DNA from: a virus
DNA length: 47,895 nt
Virus record (IMG/VR): IMGVR_UViG_3300025109_000013
Span: 1 to 47,895 of that record
Direction: 5' to 3' (one strand)
Of this stretch, positions 16,301 to 25,321 are shown piece by piece. Position numbers and translations under genes: made by a program. Position 1 is the stretch's first letter, and each line of letters begins with the position of its first letter. The notes beneath the pieces are model-generated. The model saw only the letters and a list, made by a program, of their open reading frames with translations, was not told where the DNA came from and ran no database searches.

Positions 16301-19300
16301 TTTAGCTATCCACCGACCACCGTAATTGCTATTAGGTGCCCACGAGAGGACTACGTCTACACCCCTTAGCTGTGGGCGTATCCACTCAAGTACGGCGGCG
16401 GTCCCACTTGACGTGCCGTAGCCTGGCTTGAGCATCCCTTCAATAACTTTGTCTGCCCGCAACGGGACAGTACCCTGCATCATTACATCTCTTAAGTAGT
16501 GGGGCAACTCTCTACCCTGGTACTTAGGAAGCCAGCCCAGCCCTTGGGCGTCTGCCGGACTGTGGCCTATGAGCATCTTACCTTCTGCATCTACGCTATG
16601 GTGCCAGAATCCCATGTCGTCTGCCCAGTCCCAGGCATCCACCTTTTTATTCCATGTATCTAGCCCTGACTCCTTAAGTATCTTTAACTGCTTCTTCTTG
16701 AATGCCTTTTCCGCTGACCGAAGATTATCGAGAAGCTCAGTGTACTGGCCCTTAAACCTGTGGAACGCCTTAGCCTGCTGGATGGTTCTGGGCGCACGGC
16801 GCGGTCTGGCCCAGTTTGTGAATGAGGACATAAACTCAACAACTTCGTCGATAGAGTCAGGATGGGCGCGGGGGTTGAATATATCGCTGGCGTACACCGT
16901 CCCTGTATTGTCGCGAAGAGCGATGAGATCAATACCATGCTCTAACGTCTCACGTATCTCCCGCATCACCTCGCCAGGCACTCCCTCGTTAACTCCACGG
17001 AAAACCTTCTCCATCCACTCAGCTTGTGCCTTTTCCTTATTGAATAGGTGCGCATGCGTGGCTGCCATCATCTTCTTCTGATGCGGTGGCAACTCTTCAA
17101 AAGCAACCTTCGCGATAGGGTCCGCGTGAATGACGGGATCAATCGCATCACGTAACACGGGCTTCTCAAACGCACCAGTTAGAGTTTCACCGGCAAAGCG
17201 TGGATCCTTAGACACCTTCTCTGGAACAAGGCCACGCTTACTGATCGGCGCGTCACCAGCTTCAAGTCCAAGCTGCGCAGCCCGCTTGTTTACCTGAGCC
17301 TTAAGTGCCCTGGCTGGCTTGGCGAACTCTTCAACGCCTGGGTATCTTAGTGCCTTATCTTCTGCCTTAAGCCACCTCTCCCTTAGTGCATGGAATCCTG
17401 TAACTGCGCGAGACCCATCTTGCGCAATCTCGCTGTTCTTCATAAACTTGTTAAGCTTTGCTATCTTCCTCTGAATCTCGGGGCCGGTGCCGTGCTTGGC
17501 GATGAGTGCTTCTTTCTTTGCAATCACACGTTTAAGGTTTGCGTCTGCGTTGTTCCACATGACGGGATTCTTCTTCCCGTTAATCTTATTACGCGCACGA
17601 TCAGCAGCCCTAATCTCTTTGAATACATCCTCTAGTTCTCTAGCCTTTGAAACGTAGGCGTCCCGTGTAACAACGTTACGGGAATGGTGTAGCTCTGCGA
17701 ACTTCCTAGCTTCAACCGCCTTGCCGCGTTCAACGCCTAAAGACTCCAGCCTAGAAGAAAGATTAGTTTCAATTATGCTAGGCCGTGTGCCAGTCACGAC
17801 TGGCATCTGAACTTCTACCAGTTGTTCGCCAGTGTACGCCTTGTAGCGTTTAAGGAGATTGTCGAGCTTGGTACCCTTTACCACCCCGCCGGTTGCAGTT
17901 CCGCCTATCCGCTGTATGCCAAGAAACACGTCTAACTGGTCTGCTTCCCGCGCACTAAGTGACTGTATAGTTTTCTTATTGAACATCGTTCCAAGAAGCT
18001 CCTGCACCTGATTCGGGTGCAGATCAAAAGCAGCAACGTGGTCCTTGATCATCTTTGTGATCTCAGGGTGCGGGGCAACTAGATCCGATGCGTCTCCCAT
18101 CCGTCGCCTGAACGCCTTTGCCCTAACCATAACATGATCAGCTAATCCGGGGACCATCTTGACCGATGAGGGCTTGCCAAGCTCTTCTAGTAATTTAGTT
18201 AATGCTGCCGGGGATGAGCCTGGTGCTCGCCGCGCCCAGTTCTTTGCTCTTGGAGACTTAGGGTTAAACGTGTGCAGAAGTTCTGGGAGTATTTCGGAAA
18301 GCGGCCCGATATCTTTTCGTAATCTTCTGTCAAACGTTGTCAGGATCTTCTTGTGCAGTGAAAGGGGGATGTCTTCCCACCTTCTAAACCCAAGTTCAGC
18401 GAGCACCTCTATCGCGGCAGGGTTCGTTTCCCTCGAAACAACACTAGTTGCCGCATCGAGGTAATCGTTTATGTCCAGTGTTTTACTTACCTTGTCACGG
18501 GTAAATGTAATCTTCGGGTTGATCCTACCGTTAAAGTTACTGAGGGTATCTGTTACAGTTTGCCCACCTTTTAGGCCACCGACAAATTCTGATACACCCG
18601 GTCTTGTCTTTTGGTCGCTCGTTATCCATCGCAGCATCTTAAGGTTCTGGTCGCTAGCCCAAGCCTGCCCTGATCTTTTACCAGCCTCTGTGCCGAGTCC
18701 CTTATCTACTGTAGTGACGAACCCCCACTTTCTAAGATTGAGTTCTTCTCGTACCCAGAATTGACTTAAGTCAGATACCTCGTAAGCAGTAGACCTACGA
18801 TCAACCATCATCTTCTTGATGCCCTTCGGCACCCCGGACTTCGCTGCTTCAAGGACCCTGGCACCGTACCCTCTAGTTGTTTGAATCTCTAGTAGCCACT
18901 TTCTCTGTGCGAGCATCTCAAGAGACATGCGCTTACGTCTGAACATGATCTCAGCTATATCAGTAAGGATGGCGTCATCACCCCAGATCATGCGCATATC
19001 ATCTATAGACGCAATACGCCTATGTAACGAGAACGGGTTAATCTTCTCAGCCCACTCAGCGGTCAGGCTATGGCTACGCTTATTCAAAACCTCCCTATAG
19101 TTGTTGATCTTCGCCACGTTACCATTGAACAAGTGCGTGACGTACCCCTGCAAGGTGTTGTTCAGAATGTTATACTTCTGTTCTTCGTCAGCGATGTCCT
19201 TGAATACTTTCTTTGCGTAGTTTGCGGCCTCTACTAGTTTGGGGTCGTACCGTCTAGCGTTAACTGGTGCGATATTTCTACCGGCAACCCCCTTACCTTC

Positions 19301-20758
19301 CATCTCAAGTATCTCTGTGATGGCAGTTCGCTCTCCCGTGTTAAACGGTTCGAAGAACTTTTTGATGCCACGCTCCCACTCCTTAACCGACTGCTTGGAT
19401 GAGTCTCTGATTACATTGTACGCCATCTTTGACGTGGCATCCATGCCGGATATCTTTACCCAGTTCCAGTTAGGAGAATACTCTGACCTGGCAAACTTAC
19501 TCCACGCGCTGCCAACACCCAGTGCTTGAAAGGGTACGCCAAGTTCTTTACGCCAGAACGGTGCAGTCTCTTGGAACATAGCAGTAATGGGCGGCGGCTT
19601 CATTAAGTCTAAAGGCTTAGCTGCAAAGTCACCAACGTATTCCTTCAGTAACCTCTGTGCGCCCTCTTTGTTTCCTCGCATGAGTCTTGCTATGCGGTTT
19701 GTATCCTCCTTCCACACTGCCGTGGCTATCTCATCGTAACGTTCTATCATCATGCGCGGTACGCGCTCTTCAATGATTTCCCGCATTAACTGGCTTTTCC
19801 AAGGACTCTGGCCAGCGGTCTGCCTAGCAGCCTCTTCTGCAAGTTCTTCCGTCGCTTCACGCTCGGCAAGAGCGAGTGTGCGCCTGTGTATCCTTTCTGA
19901 CCAGCCGGTTGTCTTCATATCGATGCCCTCTGCGGACATCATCCTCTCAACTAGGTCGTCTGGGGCCATCCTGGTAAACGGGACCTTCTTGCCGGCTGCA
20001 CGTAATGGCTGTGCCATCGCACCCTTGGCACCCGCTCTCGCAAACTTCTGTGCCGAGTGCTTACTGATTCCGCTAATTCGCAGCACCTTACCAACCAGGC
20101 CGATACCTGTATACGTAAGTGGGTCTGCAAAGATATCCGCTGCGAGCACCCCCCACGCAGCAGCGTCGGGCCCTCTACCGCCAAATCCATCACCACCTAG
20201 CAGGTTGTACTCTACATCAAAGACATCACCGTACATGGTCCTGTTCTGGTAGTACTGCTTAAAGTCGCTACCGGCGATAGCAAATGGTGACCACCTTGTG
20301 TAGTTGTACCACGGCAGCGTCTCATCCTTACCTATCTCGCCAGCACCACGGGCACGCCTGGTCTCTCTTTCGTAAGCCTCCATCTTGGATTTTGAAAACG
20401 CGGCTGAAGCGTACATCCCAGGACTAAGTAAGTCAAGGATAGGCATAAGGATATTGTGATCGGTACCGTGCGCCTTTAGGCCCATGATCTTCTCAACGAT
20501 GTTCCTCGGGTCCTCTGGTTGATCCATCATCTCCAGAGCAGTGTCGCGTGAGATGTCGCCGTTTAGCGCAGCCATCCTAATTATTTCGTGCTGCTTAGCC
20601 CTACGCCTATCTGTATACTCGTCACCAGTTCTGTACATGCCGGCGAGGTCATGTCCTAGATGTGACGACACGCCCGTAAGAACTCCCCCGCCATCCTCGT
20701 CCCACATTGGTACGCCGGGGGATGACCGGTAGTAATTTCCTTGTTCGTCGTAAGGCAT
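13394..20758 (-). CDS. giant internal virion / large polyvalent protein with zincin metallopeptidase motif (2454 aa)
   Basis: This is the largest gene and the last of the leftward operon. A zinc-metallopeptidase motif HEAVH lies at 1539-1543, and EFVAEAF follows with a Glu near 1699 as probable third ligand, the arrangement seen in large polyvalent phage proteins. Long helical charged segments fill residues 250-1400. A Pro-rich linker lies near 1830-1850, and Gly/Ala-rich hydrophobic stretches near 2000 (GLKGALGGAALGTVAGAVGG) could insert into membrane. Near the C-terminus, RRMIPFYTWTKHALGANW matches a pattern common at the end of such proteins (LPD38-like, from memory), followed by a very basic tail KTQKKRRRGRRSK. 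It is probably packed in the capsid, ejected with DNA, and may degrade or process proteins. No lysozyme motif was found. Confidence 0.8.
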   Translation of the reverse strand: MPYDEQGNYYRSSPGVPMWDEDGGGVLTGVSSHLGHDLAGMYRTGDEYTDRRRAKQHEIIRMAALNGDISRDTALEMMDQPEDPRNIVEKIMGLKAHGTDHNILMPILDLLSPGMYASAAFSKSKMEAYERETRRARGAGEIGKDETLPWYNYTRWSPFAIAGSDFKQYYQNRTMYGDVFDVEYNLLGGDGFGGRGPDAAAWGVLAADIFADPLTYTGIGLVGKVLRISGISKHSAQKFARAGAKGAMAQPLRAAGKKVPFTRMAPDDLVERMMSAEGIDMKTTGWSERIHRRTLALAEREATEELAEEAARQTAGQSPWKSQLMREIIEERVPRMMIERYDEIATAVWKEDTNRIARLMRGNKEGAQRLLKEYVGDFAAKPLDLMKPPPITAMFQETAPFWRKELGVPFQALGVGSAWSKFARSEYSPNWNWVKISGMDATSKMAYNVIRDSSKQSVKEWERGIKKFFEPFNTGERTAITEILEMEGKGVAGRNIAPVNARRYDPKLVEAANYAKKVFKDIADEEQKYNILNNTLQGYVTHLFNGNVAKINNYREVLNKRSHSLTAEWAEKINPFSLHRRIASIDDMRMIWGDDAILTDIAEIMFRRKRMSLEMLAQRKWLLEIQTTRGYGARVLEAAKSGVPKGIKKMMVDRRSTAYEVSDLSQFWVREELNLRKWGFVTTVDKGLGTEAGKRSGQAWASDQNLKMLRWITSDQKTRPGVSEFVGGLKGGQTVTDTLSNFNGRINPKITFTRDKVSKTLDINDYLDAATSVVSRETNPAAIEVLAELGFRRWEDIPLSLHKKILTTFDRRLRKDIGPLSEILPELLHTFNPKSPRAKNWARRAPGSSPAALTKLLEELGKPSSVKMVPGLADHVMVRAKAFRRRMGDASDLVAPHPEITKMIKDHVAAFDLHPNQVQELLGTMFNKKTIQSLSAREADQLDVFLGIQRIGGTATGGVVKGTKLDNLLKRYKAYTGEQLVEVQMPVVTGTRPSIIETNLSSRLESLGVERGKAVEARKFAELHHSRNVVTRDAYVSKARELEDVFKEIRAADRARNKINGKKNPVMWNNADANLKRVIAKKEALIAKHGTGPEIQRKIAKLNKFMKNSEIAQDGSRAVTGFHALRERWLKAEDKALRYPGVEEFAKPARALKAQVNKRAAQLGLEAGDAPISKRGLVPEKVSKDPRFAGETLTGAFEKPVLRDAIDPVIHADPIAKVAFEELPPHQKKMMAATHAHLFNKEKAQAEWMEKVFRGVNEGVPGEVMREIRETLEHGIDLIALRDNTGTVYASDIFNPRAHPDSIDEVVEFMSSFTNWARPRRAPRTIQQAKAFHRFKGQYTELLDNLRSAEKAFKKKQLKILKESGLDTWNKKVDAWDWADDMGFWHHSVDAEGKMLIGHSPADAQGLGWLPKYQGRELPHYLRDVMMQGTVPLRADKVIEGMLKPGYGTSSGTAAVLEWIRPQLRGVDVVLSWAPNSNYGGRWIAKRMDVTVPTPITAHGPSGVAKELEVMGGTIEINMAYLGKQGQPSTRYFEEVFTHEAVHGATTRILRLGDIYEDIATQTTRPGAKFKKVEGQQVLDPDAVVAEGARTVDGVPLAGALRADVDRISETFSGLSGMKGELTESATRLMGHRESIVEFHGVAKRTINKRIVDEMERLRGWGDHGFLEQGVYDDVAMRSLGISEHDLYGLKNPLEFVAEAFSNPRFQSLLKSIPWEGKTGSAAGRGVAGKMRTMWDHVVNMVASVLGISRKDRDLLAHTMDVTRQMFDEPIENHVIALRMDTYGRRIRQQPSKPRHAPGVPSPPRQPPRQAPREAGEWQAVGEGRELAIAREPGTVGPQITAVGEQIDNFRYGSFWLPESHAALLDDINTSMYGHKLGKLMRGYDMTQAYFKSRVMAPFIEFHKRNAVTDIGLSMLKAGFALFHTGHFTDFTKVLTYGLKHDLVDVKHLTSSMASSGAVMGAEVGGAAGMYEGYHEGEGFLDTTAQMVGHGLKGALGGAALGTVAGAVGGKGVKSGLEGLEKYGKRIHERKALRYKQKPGAKLGEQTITLSNGAKFTIKEFYEEMAKRGVFNTQIQSEILEETGSMLFTMAKSAGKKVPAGALHAAKAKQTIFMQDTFRAGELATTIPIRTMLFTILAKESGNLGIAAQGVKKYLYDYSNLNMFERRVMRRMIPFYTWTKHALGANWDALMRRPGMYSAQLKPFVGMAKDDGVDPADHPDWLSNKLSRFSVSFNPVTGEREVEVKQGYGLVQEELIGVWKDAQGVISMLGDEPSKDASRVLSRGPFGLTSALEGLANFDTFRQGNITSDLATRSAYQSGKEWDNAPDWLQRALGYEKDAATGKSKVDPRASWMLREIPPSRVYSIAKRVMEMDEEGRRKVNWLSLAGGLLGEKVYVYGPEQRLYRDRARLDRVAQWLNNLGITQPHTSSAGVGPYKTQKKRRRGRRSKSEVYGL

Positions 20759-22332
20759 TATTCCTGTCCTTCAGGCTTCGCAAAGGGATCCCTGCGTCGG
20801 AGCAAGTCCAGGTTGTCCTGGGTGAGCACAAAGCCCTTCTCCTCGAAACCAATCATTTGTGGCAGTGTCTCTGGCTTATGCCTTGCACGTAGGTCGAACC
20901 CTCCACCACCAATAACCGCGTCCCACTGATCGATAAGCTGGTCCTCGTAATCGTAGTCTTGGCTAAGCTGAGTTCGCGTCGGTTGAGCCTCTAGAGCCTG
21001 CTTCATTAAGTCTGCTGGCGAGAGGCCACGCCCTCCTAAAGACTCCGTTGACCTGGCTGTACCGGCAGTCCAATCAGCGATACTTTCACCAGATGGGAGC
21101 ATGGCTGTCTGTTGATTGCGAGCGTACTGCATCGCGACAGACGCCGCATTCTGCATCTGCCCGTTCTGATTACCCATAGCGTAGTCTAGGTGTTGTGACA
21201 ATTTTTGAAAAGCCGCAGCCTCCTTCACTGTGACCTCTTGATTGTGTGGCCTGTCTTGGTATACTTTCCACTGGTCAGTCCAATCGTCCATAACTAACCT
21301 CGCGTACGACGCCCTCTGGCTATCCATACCCATCAGTGCTACGCCGAATTGTCTAGCAAGAGCAGACTCGTCTATCCTCTCAAGGGTCGCAAGCCGAACG
21401 TCAAGATCCCTAAATTGTTTAATCTTCTGCTGTCCAGCCATGCTTTTCGTGTCTGCGTAAACGGCCTCCATCTCGTCCTTTGTAACTAGGACCTCACCCC
21501 CTGCGGAGCGGCCAAATTGCGTGTGCATATACGGTACTTCGAATTTAGGAAAGCTCCCACCAGCAGTTTCAACAAGCCCGTACGGAGTTTGGTAACCTTT
21601 GCTAGTTTGAGTCGCACCTTCCCACGGACCACCCGCAAACTGTCCTCTCTTAGCTAGGGCTATATTCTGAGCCCTTGTATACACGCGCGTACTGAATCCA
21701 GACTTATCAGCAATAATGGCAGCAGCCCGTTTCCTAAGGTCAGGTGTAACCTCACCTCCACCGGGGCCAGCCAACTGTACTGCTAACCAGTCTGTCTGCT
21801 GTGCAATCGCAGTATCGCGACGTTGCTGACTAAGTCCAACCCCAGCAGTTAATCTTTCAAACTCAGCTACGTCCTCTGGAGACGCACCAGCGCGCAACGG
21901 CGTTACCTGCGTAACTGTGGGCAGCGGAGGAAGCGTATTAACATACTCGTTAATAGCGTTATCCTGCTGCGCTGCCTGAGTTTTCAGGTAGTTAAACTGT
22001 CTACGGCGCTCAGCTACTCTAGCCATGCCAGGTTGGATGGAAATTCTAGCGCGTCTCTCAGCAGAGACATACCCTTCACGGGTAAGCTTAGCGTTGAGTT
22101 CATTACGGGCGTGCTCTAGTTCTGCGCGCTGTGTTCTGTCTAGGTTAGCCTCGCTAATCTGCGTGTCAAGCTGATGCAGGGCCATGGCCATCTTGTCGCT
22201 ATGCTGTGCCTGGTCCTGTCTTAAAGAGTCACGCTTAACCTTAAGTTGGGCAAAGTCCTTTGTGCCGGCAGCAACGCCAGAGAGCGCATTCGTCAACATA
22301 CCAAAGGGCTGCGGTCCTGCTATGTATGGCAT
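20758..22332 (-). CDS. putative internal virion protein, coiled-coil rich (524 aa)
   Basis: The stop and the next start share a base with the giant gene, so the two are translated together. Residues 25-110 form a long charged helix (LKVKRDSLRQDQAQHSDKMAMALHQLDTQISEANLDR), and the rest is helical and Gln/Ala-rich. This composition and the site between tail proteins and the giant protein match ejected core proteins of podoviruses. No catalytic motif is visible. Confidence 0.65.
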   Translation of the reverse strand: MPYIAGPQPFGMLTNALSGVAAGTKDFAQLKVKRDSLRQDQAQHSDKMAMALHQLDTQISEANLDRTQRAELEHARNELNAKLTREGYVSAERRARISIQPGMARVAERRRQFNYLKTQAAQQDNAINEYVNTLPPLPTVTQVTPLRAGASPEDVAEFERLTAGVGLSQQRRDTAIAQQTDWLAVQLAGPGGGEVTPDLRKRAAAIIADKSGFSTRVYTRAQNIALAKRGQFAGGPWEGATQTSKGYQTPYGLVETAGGSFPKFEVPYMHTQFGRSAGGEVLVTKDEMEAVYADTKSMAGQQKIKQFRDLDVRLATLERIDESALARQFGVALMGMDSQRASYARLVMDDWTDQWKVYQDRPHNQEVTVKEAAAFQKLSQHLDYAMGNQNGQMQNAASVAMQYARNQQTAMLPSGESIADWTAGTARSTESLGGRGLSPADLMKQALEAQPTRTQLSQDYDYEDQLIDQWDAVIGGGGFDLRARHKPETLPQMIGFEEKGFVLTQDNLDLLRRRDPFAKPEGQE

Positions 22333-23861
22333 TACAGTGCTCCTCTCATGCCGATAGATGAGACCTGCTCATCCTGGTCAATTAACCAATTAATTTGGTT
22401 GATGTACGAACTTAGTTCGTCGTAACTTAGCGGCAGTCCGGGGGAGGACGGAGGTACAGGCTGCTGCTCCTCTTGCTGTGGACCTGGGCCCAGGAACCGG
22501 GCTGGGATGCCCCCTGTGCCCCCTCTAGCGCCTCCAAGCGAGCCGGGCTGGGCTCCTCCAGTCTGGGGCCGGGCCGGGGGTCCTGCTGCGATTCCGCTAG
22601 TACCACCAGCAACGCCACCTTCCTCGTAACCCTTAATCTTCTTATCACCAGCAACGCCACCTTCCTTATAAGGCTCTGCCCCAAGTGCTCCAGCAAGCTC
22701 TTGTGTCTGCTTAGCGTTAAGTACTAACTCTGGACCCTCTTCTCCTAACAGTGCAATCTCTGGCCCTTGTGTGCCAGCCATGCCGCCGGCTGCGTAGTAT
22801 GTGGGGCCACCCAGTGCCTTTGCCCTCTGTTCAGGGGTTAACTTCCACAACGCAGGTGGTGGCCGAAACGCAGGTGGTTGCGGAGTCTCTACGGGCTGTG
22901 CGCCTGCTGCAAACGGGTCTTCAACGTACCCGCTTTCTCCAGGCCCAGGAAGATCAATCTGCCTCCGTCTTCCGCCCGAAAGGAGCATCTGCATGACATC
23001 GTGCTGCGTCTGTTCTTCTTCAAGCGGTGCCAGGGCTCTCTCAAGGTGTACCGATTCGAGGATAGACGGCGTTTCTTGGCCCGTACCACCTAATTTTGCT
23101 TGGCCCGTACCGCCTGGTTTTGCTTGGCCACCTAACAGCGTTTCTTCTTGGCCCGTACCAAACGCTCGCTTAGATGGGTCGTACCCTTCCAGCATCTGTC
23201 CGGTTAACGGATCAACGCCAGCACCGCGTAAGTTTGAACCCATTTGACCAATAGCGCCGATAGCGCCGCCGATGGTTGCCGCAGCAGATGGTGGCGGTTG
23301 TCCGGCAATCTGACTTACCTCAAACTGGTAAGCGTCTTGTGCAGAGTTAAGCCCCATCGCAGCTTTTTGAACTCCTGTCTGAAGCATAGCGTTCGCGCCA
23401 GCCATCGCTTCTTGCATAACTGCTGGGGATGCCGCAGCGGAAGCCTCGGTTACTCTCTGTCTTACATCGGCAGCAGCATCAACCTGCTCAGATGGAGTAA
23501 GCCCAGCCTGTGCCGCTTGCTGCTTAACTTCCATCTCCGCCTGGTCAGCCTTGCGAGTGTCCATGGCCTGCTTAGACGCTGCAACCTGACGCACAGCCTC
23601 TCTTGCGCCAGACTCTACTTGTGCGATTGATTGATCGTACTGCCTCTGTGCTTCTTCAAACTGTGCAGTGGCTTGATCAATTGCCTCCTGCCGCCTCTCC
23701 TGCTCCTCTGCGTCTAAGTAGGTCCCAAGAATCCCACCGACTAGTCCCGCGCCAGCGCCAACCGCTGATCCAATACCGGGTGCCACCGAAGTCCCTGCTG
23801 CTGCGCCGCCTAGAGCACCCTGAAACGCGCCTAAACCGTATAAATTGTTCCTAGTAGCCAT
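22332..23861 (-). CDS. internal virion / tape-measure-like protein with glycine zipper and repeats (509 aa)
   Basis: The N-terminus is a Gly/Ala zipper (FQGALGGAAAGTSVAPGIGSAVGAGAGLVGGILG), a likely membrane-active segment. A long coiled coil follows (EEQERRQEAIDQATAQFEEAQRQYDQS, about 52-100). The second half is low in complexity: Gly/Gln repeats, Pro-rich runs, and LLGEEGPELVLNAKQTQELAGAL, a motif found near the end of many tape-measure proteins, then EGGVAG repeats. It is probably a virion core protein that enters the cell envelope on infection. Confidence 0.65.
   Translation of the reverse strand: MATRNNLYGLGAFQGALGGAAAGTSVAPGIGSAVGAGAGLVGGILGTYLDAEEQERRQEAIDQATAQFEEAQRQYDQSIAQVESGAREAVRQVAASKQAMDTRKADQAEMEVKQQAAQAGLTPSEQVDAAADVRQRVTEASAAASPAVMQEAMAGANAMLQTGVQKAAMGLNSAQDAYQFEVSQIAGQPPPSAAATIGGAIGAIGQMGSNLRGAGVDPLTGQMLEGYDPSKRAFGTGQEETLLGGQAKPGGTGQAKLGGTGQETPSILESVHLERALAPLEEEQTQHDVMQMLLSGGRRRQIDLPGPGESGYVEDPFAAGAQPVETPQPPAFRPPPALWKLTPEQRAKALGGPTYYAAGGMAGTQGPEIALLGEEGPELVLNAKQTQELAGALGAEPYKEGGVAGDKKIKGYEEGGVAGGTSGIAAGPPARPQTGGAQPGSLGGARGGTGGIPARFLGPGPQQEEQQPVPPSSPGLPLSYDELSSYINQINWLIDQDEQVSSIGMRGAL
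22604..22666. repeat. tandem 42-bp repeat inside the 509-aa gene
   Basis: A 21-base unit at 22604-22624 recurs exactly at 22646-22666, period 42 bases. On the minus strand it encodes repeated EGGVAG boxes 14 residues apart (KEGGVAGDKK / EEGGVAGGTS). The period is a multiple of three, so copy changes keep the frame. Confidence 0.85.
23076..23123. repeat. tandem 24-bp repeat inside the 509-aa gene
   Basis: Two adjacent 24-base units, 23076-23099 and 23100-23123, differ at only three positions, and partial copies lie on both sides (the core TTGGCCCGTACC appears again near 23149). They encode the GGTGQAK(P/L) run. Being a multiple of three, the repeat can expand or contract without breaking the frame. 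Confidence 0.85.
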
Positions 23862-23863
23862 CG

Positions 23864-25321
23864 TTACTCCGGGTCCTCATTGGGATTAAATGTTGAGGCT
23901 TCAGATTGAAGAGAAGTTAAGGTCTGTCCGTAGAAGAACTCGACGCTAAGCGACGAAGACTCAATTAAATTAGTTACTAGCGCATCGCCGCCAGGGTAGA
24001 AGTAACTTTCCTGGGAGGACTGGGTGCCTGGCGGGCCAGTGACGCCAGTGAACTTAGTTGTAAACCAACTCCAATCCCAGGCTGGGTTTGCGTCTCCATC
24101 TGGAGATGACACCGGATGTCCCGGTGGGTCCTTTGTTATCGCGTTATCACTTATTTCGTGATAGTTGTTGGCAAAGATAAAGTCCGAGCCGTCCTGTGCG
24201 ACGTGCCCAAACGTCATCGCCGGCCTAAACTTAAGCGAGAAGTTGTAGCGCCTGCGTCCCTTAAGTTCCACAACGCCAATAACTTTGTAACTGCCCCGCT
24301 GCCTGACTCTATACGTCAAATCAGTAAGCTTCTTCCATGAGCGCGATTTTGCCACACCGTCTGGGCGCGTAACCAAGAATTCTCCTGTTGGGTTTGTTCC
24401 GATCCATGGGTTAAACCCGTGCCCACTTTGTGTGGAAACGTTGCCGAAATCGTTACCGTTAAAGAACTCATCTTCCCAAACAATAGGGTTGGTGTCAACA
24501 AACAGGCCCAACCTTAGCATGGCTGAATGCTCCATGCCCTCCTGCATTACTCCATCTGGGAACTTCCATGTTCCGTACTGCCGAAAAGCATCAAGATCGT
24601 CGGTTCCGTCTCCATCCATATCGTAGTCTTCAAACTGCCCTATGGCTCCCGTGTTCGTTCCGTGAACACGCATAGCAGGCGTAAAGAAATAGTTACCTTT
24701 AACTTGTGCTGTAATAACTGCCACGCATGGCTCATCAACGTACACACCGCCAGCAGCATCAGGTACAGTTAACCACCTAGACCAGCATTCATCTTTAGGG
24801 AACCTGCCGAGTGGTGATTTTGTTGGTGGCCAGCTAGAGACGGAGCCCCAGCTTTTAGATGAGTAGTACGAGACTGGATCCGCGAAACCCTGCTCTTGGA
24901 AATCATAAAACAAGGAACCGCCAGGGTACCCTAATAACTCAAACGGGTGCTCAAGTGGTTCGTCGTAATCCATACTATTCTTTCGGTGGTCTGCCGCACT
25001 TATTCCATCAGATTGCGATGCTAACTTTTCTAAAGACAGCCCTGACTGGTCTAAGTATGTATGCGACTTTGTGCCTGCAATCCAATTATTCTCAAAAGTT
25101 CCAGACTTTGCCGTTGGCCGCGAAGATGTGTACTGTTTAGACCCGCTGTTGAAACCTACCAACTTCCCGCTTGTATACCGGCGAACCTTGTATTTATCGA
25201 AGACGCCCGAAAAATCGTTCGTTGTTACGCCCTCTTTTAGAAACTGCTCTAGCTCCTCAAAGTTCCCATCGACTATAGTTGCATCCAATAGGCCAGTTAC
25301 AGAATTTAAAGTAATCGGCAT
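23864..25321 (-). CDS. putative tail fibre / appendage protein with Ca-binding-type loop (485 aa)
   Basis: The N-terminus (MPITLNSVTGLLDATIVDGNFEELEQFLKEGV) resembles short attachment segments of tail appendages. The body is beta-rich and aromatic. DYDMDGDGTDDLD at about 232-244 is a DxDxDGxxD loop as in dockerin or thrombospondin type-3 calcium sites. It lies in a set of three appendage-like genes between propeller and internal virion proteins. Receptor binding is likely but not shown by any recognised enzyme motif. Confidence 0.6.
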   Translation of the reverse strand: MPITLNSVTGLLDATIVDGNFEELEQFLKEGVTTNDFSGVFDKYKVRRYTSGKLVGFNSGSKQYTSSRPTAKSGTFENNWIAGTKSHTYLDQSGLSLEKLASQSDGISAADHRKNSMDYDEPLEHPFELLGYPGGSLFYDFQEQGFADPVSYYSSKSWGSVSSWPPTKSPLGRFPKDECWSRWLTVPDAAGGVYVDEPCVAVITAQVKGNYFFTPAMRVHGTNTGAIGQFEDYDMDGDGTDDLDAFRQYGTWKFPDGVMQEGMEHSAMLRLGLFVDTNPIVWEDEFFNGNDFGNVSTQSGHGFNPWIGTNPTGEFLVTRPDGVAKSRSWKKLTDLTYRVRQRGSYKVIGVVELKGRRRYNFSLKFRPAMTFGHVAQDGSDFIFANNYHEISDNAITKDPPGHPVSSPDGDANPAWDWSWFTTKFTGVTGPPGTQSSQESYFYPGGDALVTNLIESSSLSVEFFYGQTLTSLQSEASTFNPNEDPE

